Positions 1 through 7,572 of a DNA stretch of 64,000 nucleotides are shown in pieces. The stretch is from Streptomyces bicolor (GTDB taxonomy: Bacteria > Actinomycetota > Actinomycetes > Streptomycetales > Streptomycetaceae): positions 124,001 to 188,000 of the forward strand of contig NZ_JOFS01000014.1 of assembly GCF_000719285.1 (NCBI RefSeq), given 5' to 3'. Position numbers and translations under genes: made by a program. The notes beneath the pieces were generated by a model, which was not told where the DNA came from, did no database searches, and saw only the letters and a list, made by a program, of their open reading frames with translations. Numbering within the stretch: position 1 is the stretch's first letter; each line of letters opens with the position of its first letter.

Positions 1-41
1 CACCCCAAGGGTGAACGGGCCCCGCGTTTCCAGGCGAAGCG

Positions 42-575
42 CTAATCCGCCAGAACCGCCTCCGCGTCCAGCGTGACGCCGACGGCCTGGACGACCGACG
101 CGATCTTGAACGCCTCCTGGACCGTCTCCCGGTCCACGCCCGCCTTGCGCAGCACCTGCTCGTGCGAGTCGAGGCACAGGCCGCAGCCGTTGATGGCGGA
201 CACCGCGAAGGACCACAGCTCGAAGTCGACCTTGTCGACACCGGGGTTGCCGATGACGTTCATACGGAGCCCGGCGCGCAGGTTGCCGTACTCGTGGTCG
301 GACAGCAGGTGCCGGGTCCGGTAGAAGACGTTGTTCATCGCCATCACGGCGGCCGCGGACCTGGCCGCGGTGTACGCCTCCGGCGAGAGGTTCGCCTTCG
401 CCTCCGGCGCCAGCTCGCGCAGCACGATCGGGGAGCGGGAGGCGATCGCGGTGGCGAGCACCGTGCCCCACAGCTGCTGCGCCGGGAGGTCGGAGTTGCC
501 GATGACCGAACCCAGGTTGAGTTTCAGGTCCTTGGCGTAGTCCGGTATGCGCGACTTCAGGGAGTCGAGGGACAT
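42..575 (-). CDS. ahpD: Alkyl hydroperoxide reductase AhpD
   Basis: Cytoplasmic carboxymuconolactone-decarboxylase-fold protein, 177 aa, that in actinobacteria recycles oxidised AhpC with electrons from lipoyl partners. The catalytic disulfide motif C131-G-L-C134 followed by H138 is visible. I chose ATG 575 ([10 protein letters not shown]) over an upstream in-frame start because it lies 5 nt after the ahpC stop, has a GGAGAG-like ribosome site inside the end of ahpC, and gives the usual family length. It is the second gene of the ahpC-ahpD operon transcribed away from oxyR. Confidence 0.95.
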   Translation of the reverse strand: MSLDSLKSRIPDYAKDLKLNLGSVIGNSDLPAQQLWGTVLATAIASRSPIVLRELAPEAKANLSPEAYTAARSAAAVMAMNNVFYRTRHLLSDHEYGNLRAGLRMNVIGNPGVDKVDFELWSFAVSAINGCGLCLDSHEQVLRKAGVDRETVQEAFKIASVVQAVGVTLDAEAVLAD

Positions 576-580
576 GTCAC

Positions 581-1135
581 TCACTCTCCGGCGAGGAGCT
601 TGACCGGGTCCAGGGTCTCGTCGCCCTTGGTCCAGTTGCACGGGCACAGCTCGTCGGTCTGCAGGGCGTCCAGGACCCGCAGGACCTCCTTGGGGTTACG
701 GCCGACGGAGCCCGCGGTCACCATGGAGAACTGGATCTCGTTGTTCTGGTCGACGATGAAGACGGCGCGCTTGGCGAAGCCGTCCTCGCCCTCGATGCCG
801 AGGTCGCGCATCAGCTCGTGCTTGGAGTCGGCCAGCATCGGGAACGGCAGGTCGCGCAGGTCGTCGTGGTCCTTGCGCCAGGCGTGGTGGACGAACTCCG
901 AGTCACCGGAGAAGCCGAGGACCTGGGCGTCGCGGTCGGCGAACTCCTCGTTCAGCTTGCCGAATGCAGCGATCTCGGTCGGGCAGACGAAGGTGAAGTC
1001 CTTCGGCCAGGCGAAGACGATCTTCCACTTGCCCTCGTAGGTCTTGTGGTTGATCGTCTCGAACTCCTTGCCCTTCTCCAGCGAGACGCAGGCGGTCAGT
1101 TCGAACTCGGGGAACTTGTCACCGACAGTGAGCAC
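581..1135 (-). CDS. ahpC: Alkyl hydroperoxide reductase AhpC (peroxiredoxin)
   Basis: Typical 2-Cys peroxiredoxin, 184 aa, that reduces H2O2 and organic peroxides in the cytoplasm. The peroxidatic cysteine is C51 in [10 protein letters not shown]164 and C166 in the C-terminal CPCNW segment include the resolving cysteine. The start is GTG 1135 ([11 protein letters not shown]), preceded by AAGGAGA at good spacing; translation could be extended upstream but that stretch is the leader and promoter. It is divergent from oxyR, which is expected to regulate it in response to peroxide. Confidence 0.95.
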   Translation of the reverse strand: MLTVGDKFPEFELTACVSLEKGKEFETINHKTYEGKWKIVFAWPKDFTFVCPTEIAAFGKLNEEFADRDAQVLGFSGDSEFVHHAWRKDHDDLRDLPFPMLADSKHELMRDLGIEGEDGFAKRAVFIVDQNNEIQFSMVTAGSVGRNPKEVLRVLDALQTDELCPCNWTKGDETLDPVKLLAGE

Positions 1136-1272
1136 ACGCTCTCCTTGCAGCGAAAGAGACACCCGTTCGGTACAGGTGTCTCCCTGTGGGTTGGACCTTA
1201 CCGATCCTGGCACAGGCTGCATTGATACGGGAAATAGCTACACTCGGTCGGGTTGATCGGAGGGTTCTATCA
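1136..1272. promoter_or_regulatory. ahpC-oxyR divergent promoter region
   Basis: This 137-bp gap holds the back-to-back promoters of ahpC (left) and oxyR (right). On the ahpC side a perfect inverted repeat, GAGACACC at 1156-1163 and GGTGTCTC at 1175-1182, lies just upstream of the ahpC ribosome site and would form a stem in the ahpC leader. A patch richer in A and T at about 1233-1252 (GATACGGGAAATAGCTA) is the best OxyR-site candidate by position. The oxyR ribosome site GGAGGG is at 1259-1264. The OxyR-site call is inference. Confidence 0.6.
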
Positions 1273-2220
1273 GTGACCGTGAGTAAGAGAAGGCAGCCCA
1301 GCCTCGCCCAGCTGCGTGCCTTCGCAGCCGTCGCCGAGCACCTCCATTTCCGGGACGCCGCCGCGGCGATCGGCATGAGCCAGCCCGCTCTGTCGGGTGC
1401 CGTCTCCGCTCTGGAGGAGTCACTCGGAGTGACGCTCCTGGAGCGCACCACCCGCAAGGTGCTGCTCTCGCCCGCCGGCGAGCGTCTGGCCGTACGGGCG
1501 AAGGCGGTGCTGGCGGAGGTCGCGGCGCTGATGGAGGAGGCGGAGGCGGTGCGAGCCCCGTTCACCGGCGCCCTGCGCCTCGGCGTCATCCCCACCGTCG
1601 CGCCGTACCTCCTGCCCACCGTTCTGCGCCTCGTCCACGACCGCTACCCGCACCTCGACCTCCAGGTACACGAGGAGCAGACCGCGAGCCTCGTCGAGGG
1701 GCTCACCACCGGCCGCCTGGACCTGCTTCTGCTCGCCGTGCCTCTCGGTGTGCCCGGCATCGCCGAACTCCCGCTCTTCGACGAGGACTTCGTGCTCGTC
1801 ACCCCGCTCGACCACTGGCTCGGTGGCCGCGAGGGCATCCCGCGCGAGGTCCTCAAGGAACTGAACCTGCTGCTCCTGGACGAGGGCCACTGCCTGCGCG
1901 ACCAGGCCCTCGACATCTGCCGGGAGGCGGGCCGTGAGGATGCGCCGGTGACCACGACCGCCGCCGGCCTGTCGACGCTCGTCCAGCTCGTCGCGGGCGG
2001 CCTGGGCTGCACGCTGCTGCCGCGCACCGCCCTCAAGGTCGAGACCAGCCGCAGCAGCCAGCTCCTGACCGGGTACTTCGCGGACCCGGCCCCCACCCGC
2101 CGCGTCGCCCTCGCCATGCGGACGGGGGCGGCGCGTGGAGCGGAGTACGCGGAGCTGGCGGCAGCGCTGCGCGAGGCTCTGCGTCCGCTGCCCGTACGGG
2201 TGGTGGGCACGGAGGCGTGA
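1273..2220 (+). CDS. oxyR: Peroxide-sensing LysR-family regulator OxyR
   Basis: LysR-type transcription factor, 315 aa. It has an N-terminal winged HTH (about residues 8-67, with SQPALSGAVSALE) and a C-terminal sensor domain. Cysteines C207 and C216 in LDEGHCLRDQALDICRE have the same nine-residue spacing as the redox pair of characterised Streptomyces OxyR, so disulfide-switch sensing is likely. I chose GTG 1273 because GGAGGG sits 8 nt upstream; GTG 1279 is the alternative. It is divergent from ahpC, whose promoter it should control along with its own. Confidence 0.93.
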   Translation: MTVSKRRQPSLAQLRAFAAVAEHLHFRDAAAAIGMSQPALSGAVSALEESLGVTLLERTTRKVLLSPAGERLAVRAKAVLAEVAALMEEAEAVRAPFTGALRLGVIPTVAPYLLPTVLRLVHDRYPHLDLQVHEEQTASLVEGLTTGRLDLLLLAVPLGVPGIAELPLFDEDFVLVTPLDHWLGGREGIPREVLKELNLLLLDEGHCLRDQALDICREAGREDAPVTTTAAGLSTLVQLVAGGLGCTLLPRTALKVETSRSSQLLTGYFADPAPTRRVALAMRTGAARGAEYAELAAALREALRPLPVRVVGTEA

Positions 2221-2408
2221 GTCCCGGCCGCCCGAGTCGGCGCTCGTCGGGTCCGAGTCGGCGCGCCATCTCCCGCACATCCGGGCCTGCGTCCTGCACC
2301 CAGCCGATGTGCAGCCGCAGCCCTTCCCCTCGGACCGAGCGCGAGTTGGCGTCCGGCCGCGATCTTCCCGGTTCTGTGCGCCGCAGGACCGGCGGCCGTA
2401 CACGACAC

Positions 2409-2440
2409 GGCCGGCCCCTCCCGGAAGAGAGGGGCCGGCC
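2409..2440. terminator. Bidirectional hairpin terminator
   Basis: A perfect 12-bp inverted repeat (GGCCGGCCCCTC at 2409-2420, GAGGGGCCGGCC at 2429-2440, 8-nt loop) lies between the converging oxyR and ABC permease genes. There is no U-tract, as is usual in Streptomyces. Confidence 0.85.
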
Positions 2441-2457
2441 GTCAGTCGGTCACGCCG

Positions 2458-4791
2458 TCACTCCGTGCGCAGCCCGTCCGGCCGCATCAGCCGCAGCAGC
2501 GGCGGCAGGCTGAGCAGCGTCACCGCGAGCACGACCCCGGCGCCGATGCCCGTCATCGTCAGCACGCTCGCCCAGTCCACGCTCACCGTGGCCTCCACCA
2601 TCTTCAGCAGGACCGCGCCCAGCGTGAGTCCCACCACCGAGGCCAGCAGCAGACCCAGCGCGATCGGGATCGCCGTCTGCCACAGCACCGACAGGCTCAG
2701 CGTGCGGCGCCGGGTGCCGAAGGCGACCAGGGACGAGAGCAGCTTCTTGCGCTCGCGCAGCTGCTCCAGCTGGGAGACCAGCAGGCTCGCGCCGATCAGC
2801 AGCAGGACACAGGTCGCGCCGACGAACAGGCCGTTGCGGATGGCGCGGAACTCCTCGGACTGCCGACTGGCGGTCAGGGCGCTCACGTCCGTCAGCGGAT
2901 CGACCCGCGCGGCGGTGTTGCGCGCGAACTCGGCGGCGTCCGGCACCGAGGTGTCCAGCGAGAGGTACACCTTCTCGAACATGCCCGCTGCCGCGCCCTC
3001 GGGCAGTGCGCCCCGGGTGAACAGCAGGCCGCCGCGCGCGTAGCCGGTGGGATCCTCGCGTTGCGCCGCTGCCTTGATGCCGGTGGGCACCTTCCAGGAC
3101 ACCGTGTGGCTCGGCGAATCCGGATAGGCCGGGTCGAAGTACAGGGTCCGGCCCGGCGCCGTGAGCTTCTCCGTCTCGCCGTCGTACTCCGTGCCGAGGA
3201 TCCTGAAGACGTCGCCGTCCTGGCAGGACGTCAGACGGGCCACCTCACGCAACTCGGCGCAGCCGGCGACGGTCACCTCGACCGAGGTGTCCGGCTCCTT
3301 GGCCCGGTCGCCGAGCACGCCCTCGGCGAGGGCCGTCGTGTGGCTCACGCCCTCGGTGCGCGTCAGCTGCCCGGCGAGCTCGCCCAGCGAGACGTCGTCC
3401 CGCACGTAGAACGTCAGCTGAGCCCGGCTCAGGTCGTTGCCCGTGTCCTTGGTGTAGTCGGACTCGACCCCGGCGAACAGCATCTGCAGGGCGATCGCCC
3501 CGGCCACCGCGACCGCGATGCCGTTGACCATGCGGGCCGCCGTACCACTGCTCAACTGCAGCCTGCGAACCGCCAGTTGCCAGGAGACCGAGCCCGAGTT
3601 CAGCCGGGCCACCACGGCCTCGACGAGCCACGGCAACAGCGCGGTGACGCCGACCAGCAGCAGTACGGTGCCGCCGATCACCATCCACTCGTTGAAGTTC
3701 CCGTTGCCATTGCCCTGACCCATCATCGGGTACAGCAGCGCGAGGCCGGCCAGCGGCAGCAGCAGTCGCCACCACAGCCGACGGCGCGGGGGCTTCGCCG
3801 TACGGACGACGCCGAGGGGCTCGATGACGACCCCGCGCAGCGCGAACAGCGTCACCAGCACGGCCGCGGCCGGTACGGCGACGGCGACCAGCGCGGCGAG
3901 CGCGGGCGACGGATTGAGGTCGCTCGGGAACACGCTGATGTTGCGCACCTTCAGCAGGGACGCCAGCTGACGCCCCGCCAGGAAGAACCCGGTACCGAGG
4001 ACGAGCCCGAGCAGCGCTCCGGCGAGTGCCTCGCCGGCCGCGACCCGGCGCGCCATCCCCCCGTCCGCGCCGACCAGCCTGAGGGCCGCGAGCCGACGGT
4101 CCCGGCGCTCGCCGCCGAAGCGCACGGCCGCCGCGATGAACACGCCGACCGGCAGCAGCAGCACCACAAAGATGATCATGACGAGCAGGATCAGGATCGG
4201 GTCCAGCCCGTCATCCACCGGCCCCGAGGAGGGCCCGAAGTAGTCGATGCGCTCGATGGAACCGTTGCTCAGATGGCTTGCCATCCCCGAGCCGCCCGCG
4301 TAGTAGGCGAGTTCGGCGGGCCCGACGAGTCCGGACTTCTGGATGGTGCCGGTGATCCGATAGGGGATGCGTTCGCGCAGCAGCTTGCCCGAGTCGGACT
4401 CCAGCAGGCGCTTCAGCGCGGGCGAGGCGACCATCTCGCCCTTCGCGGGGAACTTCTCGACACCCGGCGGCAGCGGCGCCCGCGAGCCCTCGGGCTCCAG
4501 GAGGCGGCCCCGTATGTCATCGCTGCGGAAGGTCGTGTCGACATTCGCGATGATCAACGTGTCGTCCGCCTTGGACAGCTGCTCCGCGCCGTAGGTGAAG
4601 TCGTCCCGGGCGGTGCCGCGGTGTTCGCGCTCGGTCAGCGCGCTCGGCACGGCGGTCGTCAGCAGCAGCAACGCCACCCCGAGCCCGACGCCGACGGCCG
4701 TCAGCAGGGCCCGGACCCATCCCTCCCGTCCGCCGGCGAAGGCGAACCGAACCCCCAGGGCCAGATCCTTGCCCCACTGGCGGACGCTCAT
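2458..4791 (-). CDS. FtsX-like ABC transporter permease
   Basis: Integral membrane permease of the MacB/FtsX class, 777 aa. There is an N-terminal transmembrane helix (about 27-50), a large extracytoplasmic region, two clusters of hydrophobic helices (about 205-345 and 375-445), a second extracytoplasmic block, and a C-terminal FtsX domain (about 655-770). ATG 4791 overlaps the stop of the ATPase gene by 4 nt (ATGA), so the pair is translationally coupled. Such permeases usually move lipids, peptides or antibiotics mechanically across the envelope; the substrate cannot be read from sequence. The operon begins with a PadR regulator, which suggests drug or lipid-stress inducibility. Confidence 0.9.
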   Translation of the reverse strand: MSVRQWGKDLALGVRFAFAGGREGWVRALLTAVGVGLGVALLLLTTAVPSALTEREHRGTARDDFTYGAEQLSKADDTLIIANVDTTFRSDDIRGRLLEPEGSRAPLPPGVEKFPAKGEMVASPALKRLLESDSGKLLRERIPYRITGTIQKSGLVGPAELAYYAGGSGMASHLSNGSIERIDYFGPSSGPVDDGLDPILILLVMIIFVVLLLPVGVFIAAAVRFGGERRDRRLAALRLVGADGGMARRVAAGEALAGALLGLVLGTGFFLAGRQLASLLKVRNISVFPSDLNPSPALAALVAVAVPAAAVLVTLFALRGVVIEPLGVVRTAKPPRRRLWWRLLLPLAGLALLYPMMGQGNGNGNFNEWMVIGGTVLLLVGVTALLPWLVEAVVARLNSGSVSWQLAVRRLQLSSGTAARMVNGIAVAVAGAIALQMLFAGVESDYTKDTGNDLSRAQLTFYVRDDVSLGELAGQLTRTEGVSHTTALAEGVLGDRAKEPDTSVEVTVAGCAELREVARLTSCQDGDVFRILGTEYDGETEKLTAPGRTLYFDPAYPDSPSHTVSWKVPTGIKAAAQREDPTGYARGGLLFTRGALPEGAAAGMFEKVYLSLDTSVPDAAEFARNTAARVDPLTDVSALTASRQSEEFRAIRNGLFVGATCVLLLIGASLLVSQLEQLRERKKLLSSLVAFGTRRRTLSLSVLWQTAIPIALGLLLASVVGLTLGAVLLKMVEATVSVDWASVLTMTGIGAGVVLAVTLLSLPPLLRLMRPDGLRTE

Positions 4792-5477
4792 ACGACGCGC
4801 TCCATGTCCCGGGACTTGCCGTCCCGTACGACGATCTCGCGGTCGGAGTAGGCGGCGACCCGCGCCTCGTGGGTGACGAGGACGACGGCGGCGTTGGTCG
4901 ACCGGGCGGCGTCCGTCAGCAGCTCCATCACGCGCTCGCCGTTGAGGGAGTCGAGCGCGCCGGTCGGCTCGTCGGCGAACAGCACGCGCGGGTTGGTGAC
5001 CAGCGCACGGGCCACGGCGACGCGCTGCCCCTGACCGCCGGAGACCTCACCGGGCCGCTTCTTGCGCAGGTCGTCGACCTCCAGCCGCTCCATCCAGGTC
5101 AGGGCCGCTTTCTCGGCCTCCTTGCGGGAGGTCCCGTTGAGCCGCAGCGGAAGGGCGACGTTCTCGACGCAGGTCAACTCCGGTACGAGCTGGCCGAACT
5201 GGAAGACGAAGCCGAACTCGGAGCGCCTGAGCGCACTGCGCTGGGCGTCGCTCATGGTGGCCAGCTCGCGCCCGTTGTAGGTGATGGACCCCGAGTCGGG
5301 CGGCACGATGCCGGCGAGGCAGTGCAGCAGGGTCGACTTGCCGGAGCCGGACGGCCCCATGACGGCGACGACCTCGCCGGGGTGGATGGAGAACTCGGCG
5401 CCGTCGAGGGCGACGGTCGGGCCGTAGGCCTTGCGCAGCTCTTCGGCCGCGAGCAGGGAACCGGGAGGCGGAGTCAC
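4788..5477 (-). CDS. ABC transporter ATP-binding protein (MacB/LolD type)
   Basis: Cytoplasmic ATPase, 229 aa, that pairs with the downstream FtsX-like permease. Walker A GPSGSGKST, signature VSGGQGQRVAVARAL and Walker B VLFADEPTGALD are intact. GTG 5477 overlaps the padR stop codon (GTGA). An upstream extension of the frame runs antisense-like through padR and is not coding. The gene sits between padR and the permease in a fully overlapping three-gene operon. Confidence 0.93.
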   Translation of the reverse strand: MTPPPGSLLAAEELRKAYGPTVALDGAEFSIHPGEVVAVMGPSGSGKSTLLHCLAGIVPPDSGSITYNGRELATMSDAQRSALRRSEFGFVFQFGQLVPELTCVENVALPLRLNGTSRKEAEKAALTWMERLEVDDLRKKRPGEVSGGQGQRVAVARALVTNPRVLFADEPTGALDSLNGERVMELLTDAARSTNAAVVLVTHEARVAAYSDREIVVRDGKSRDMERVV

Positions 5478-5998
5478 TTGGCCACCACCTCGGCCAGCTT
5501 GTCGAGACGCGCGGCGGTGAGTTCCAGCCAGCGCAGGTCGGCCTCGAGGTGGAACAGGGCGTGGTCGCAGATGAGCTGATCGGCGAGATCGCCCTTGCGC
5601 TTGCGGTCGGTGAGGATCCGCATCATGCGCAGGTGCTCGGCGCGCTGGGTGTCGAGGATGTCGGCCGCGTTGCGCCGGGTGAGCAGGGCGAGGACGACCT
5701 TGGTGTAGAGGGTCGACTGGAGGTACGGCTCCGGCTTCTCGGGCGTCGCGAGCCAGCGCTGTACGTCGGTGATCCCGGCGTCGGTGATGGCGTACCGCTT
5801 GCGCTCGGGCCCGCCGCCGGGCTCGATCCCGTCGACCTCGACGAGCCCGTTCTTCAGCAGCCGGGACATCGTCGAGTAGACCTGGCCGTAGTGCAGCGGC
5901 CGGTCGTGACCGAACTTCTCGTCGAAGGCCCGCTTGAGGTCGTAACCGTGGCGGGGGCCCGACTCCAGGAGCCCTAGAAGGGTGTGACCGATGGACAT
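5474..5998 (-). CDS. PadR-family transcriptional regulator
   Basis: 174-aa repressor of the PadR-s2 (Vir-like) type. The N-terminal winged helix is about residues 1-80 (LLGLLESGPRHGYDLKRAF, then VYSTMSRLLKNGLVE), followed by a C-terminal helical dimerisation domain. It is the first gene of the padR-ATPase-permease operon and probably represses it from GTATAC-containing repeats immediately upstream (6009-6041). The inducer is unknown; family members often respond to phenolics or drugs. Confidence 0.92.
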   Translation of the reverse strand: MSIGHTLLGLLESGPRHGYDLKRAFDEKFGHDRPLHYGQVYSTMSRLLKNGLVEVDGIEPGGGPERKRYAITDAGITDVQRWLATPEKPEPYLQSTLYTKVVLALLTRRNAADILDTQRAEHLRMMRILTDRKRKGDLADQLICDHALFHLEADLRWLELTAARLDKLAEVVAK

Positions 5999-6008
5999 GA
6001 CAGGGACT

Positions 6009-6041
6009 GTACACGGCGTGTATACGCCGCATGTATACGCC
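6009..6041. promoter_or_regulatory. Probable PadR operator: TGTATAC direct repeats
   Basis: Two perfect copies of TGTATACGCC (6019-6028 and 6032-6041, 13-bp period) and a degenerate third, TGTACACGGC (6009-6018), lie 11-43 bp upstream of the padR start. The core GTATAC is palindromic. Position and AT content fit an autoregulatory operator; binding is inferred. Confidence 0.65.
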
Positions 6042-6103
6042 CAGTGTGTAGATCTTGGCCGAGGGTGTGAAGCCCCAGGTGGGGGCCGATTGTCACGGTT
6101 CTG

Positions 6104-6349
6104 CTACTGGGACTCGGGCGGGTCCACGGGAGGCCGCCCTCGGCGAGGAATCGGCTTGGCCTCACCCGGCAGTCGGCCTGCCTCCGCGAGAGCACGGCGC
6201 AGCAGGAACTCGATCTGCGCGTTGGCCGAGCGCAGTTCGTCCCCGGCCCACCGCGCCAACGCCTCGTACACGGACGGGTCGAGCCGCAGCAAAACCTGCT
6301 TCCGCTGCGGCCGACCCTGAGGGGCTGACCCCCCGGAGGGAGCCGTCAC
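6104..6349 (-). CDS. Small ribbon-helix-helix DNA-binding protein
   Basis: 81-aa protein with an Arc/CopG-like core at about residues 14-52 (KQVLLRLDPSVYEALARWA followed by NAQIEFLLRRAL): one strand, two helices. The flanks are proline- and arginine-rich. I chose GTG 6349 because it overlaps the stop of the SPFH gene by 4 nt (GTGA). RHH proteins dimerise to bind palindromes, and a 14-bp palindrome lies in front of the operon at 7366-7379. This suggests autoregulation of the SPFH-RHH pair rather than a toxin-antitoxin role, since no toxin gene is adjacent. Confidence 0.8.
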   Translation of the reverse strand: MTAPSGGSAPQGRPQRKQVLLRLDPSVYEALARWAGDELRSANAQIEFLLRRALAEAGRLPGEAKPIPRRGRPPVDPPESQ

Positions 6350-7290
6350 TGGTAGAGCGTCCCGGTGTTGAGGACCGGCTGCGGGGACCTGTCGCCGCAC
6401 AGCACCACCATCAGGTTCGACACCATCGCAGCCTTCCGCTCCTCGTCCAGTTCCACGATGTCCTGCTCGGAGATCCGCGCGAGCGCCGCCTCCACCATGC
6501 CCACCGCACCGTCGACGATCTGCCGCCGCGCCGCGACGACCGCCCCCGCCTGCTGCCGCTGGAGCATCGCGGAGGCGATCTCGGGAGCGTACGCGAGATG
6601 CGTGAAACGCGACTCGATGATCTGCACGCCGGCCGCCTCCACGCGCGCGTGCAGCTCGAAGGCGAGCTTCTCGGTGATTTCCTCGGCGTTGCCGCGCAGC
6701 GACAGGCCGCCCTCGTCATGGGCGTCGTACGGGTACTCGATGGCGATGTGCCGCACGGCCGCTTCCGTCTGGGTGGCCACGAACTCGAGGTAGTTGTCCA
6801 CCTCGAACGTCGCCTGCGCGGTGTCCTCGACCTTCCACACCACGACCGCGGCGAGCTCGATCGGGTTGCCGTAGGCGTCGTTGACCTTGAGGACGGCCGT
6901 CTCGTGGTTGCGGACCCGGGTCGAGATCTTCGTGCGGGACGTGAGGGGATTCACCCAGCGCAGCCCGTCCTGCCGGATCGTCCCCCGGTACCGCCCGAAG
7001 AGCTGGACGACCCGCGCCTCGCCCGGCGCGACCATGTTCAGCCCGCACATGGCGAGGACCGCGGCGATGGCGACCAGGATGCCGGTGATGATCAGGGCCG
7101 CCTTGCCGCCGCCCCCGGAGACCGCCCCGGAAGCGGCGATCAGCCCGGCCCCGGCCACCAGGCCGACCAGTCCCAGCAGCAGGGCGAGCCCGCCGCCGAT
7201 GCTGTGCGCGGCGAACTCCCGCACGCGGGGCGCGGGCATGGCCGGCACGTCGGCGGCGATGGACGTGGCGTCGTTCTTGTCGTTCGGCAT
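6346..7290 (-). CDS. SPFH/Band 7 membrane protein
   Basis: 314-aa stomatin/prohibitin-like protein. Two hydrophobic segments near the N terminus (about 31-58 and 66-88) are followed by an SPFH domain (about 90-260: [17 protein letters not shown], then [18 protein letters not shown]) and a coiled-coil-rich tail. Such proteins form membrane microdomain scaffolds. It is translationally coupled to the downstream RHH protein and preceded by a palindrome. Its exact role here is unknown. Confidence 0.88.
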   Translation of the reverse strand: MPNDKNDATSIAADVPAMPAPRVREFAAHSIGGGLALLLGLVGLVAGAGLIAASGAVSGGGGKAALIITGILVAIAAVLAMCGLNMVAPGEARVVQLFGRYRGTIRQDGLRWVNPLTSRTKISTRVRNHETAVLKVNDAYGNPIELAAVVVWKVEDTAQATFEVDNYLEFVATQTEAAVRHIAIEYPYDAHDEGGLSLRGNAEEITEKLAFELHARVEAAGVQIIESRFTHLAYAPEIASAMLQRQQAGAVVAARRQIVDGAVGMVEAALARISEQDIVELDEERKAAMVSNLMVVLCGDRSPQPVLNTGTLYQ

Positions 7291-7365
7291 GGGTGTGTCC
7301 CCCGTTTCCCGCGGAAGCCTCGGCGGGGTTTCCGCGGGCTTCCTGCTTCTAGCTTCGGTCTAGCT

Positions 7366-7379
7366 AAGTGATATCACTT
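7366..7379. promoter_or_regulatory. 14-bp perfect palindrome upstream of the SPFH-RHH operon
   Basis: AAGTGATATCACTT is self-complementary and sits 76 bp upstream of the SPFH start in an unusually AT-rich patch, next to a duplicated CTAGCT (about 7348-7365). It is a good operator candidate for the RHH protein or a GntR-type factor, at or near the promoter. Binding is inferred. Confidence 0.6.
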
Positions 7380-7572
7380 TACCCCACCCGGGCAACCCTA
7401 CGCACCCCTCAGTCGTCGGTTCCGTTGGGACAGGTGCTGATTGTCACGTCCGTAAAAGCCCGGATCGGCAGTCCTTTGTCACAACTTCCGGTGTTAGCTT
7501 TCTGAGCTGACCTGAGCGGCGAACCTGTGTTGCAGGCGTGCACACAAGAACGAAGCGGAGCGGAACGGACCC

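Noticed and set aside
3061..4851. Long plus-strand open frame (about 596 codons) opposite the FtsX-like permease
   Set aside because: Third-position GC bias and domain motifs lie on the minus strand. The plus-strand product is Arg/Gln/Gly-rich without recognisable domains.
6104..7290. Toxin-antitoxin pair (RHH antitoxin)
   Set aside because: The only coupled partner is a membrane SPFH protein; no toxin-like gene is adjacent.
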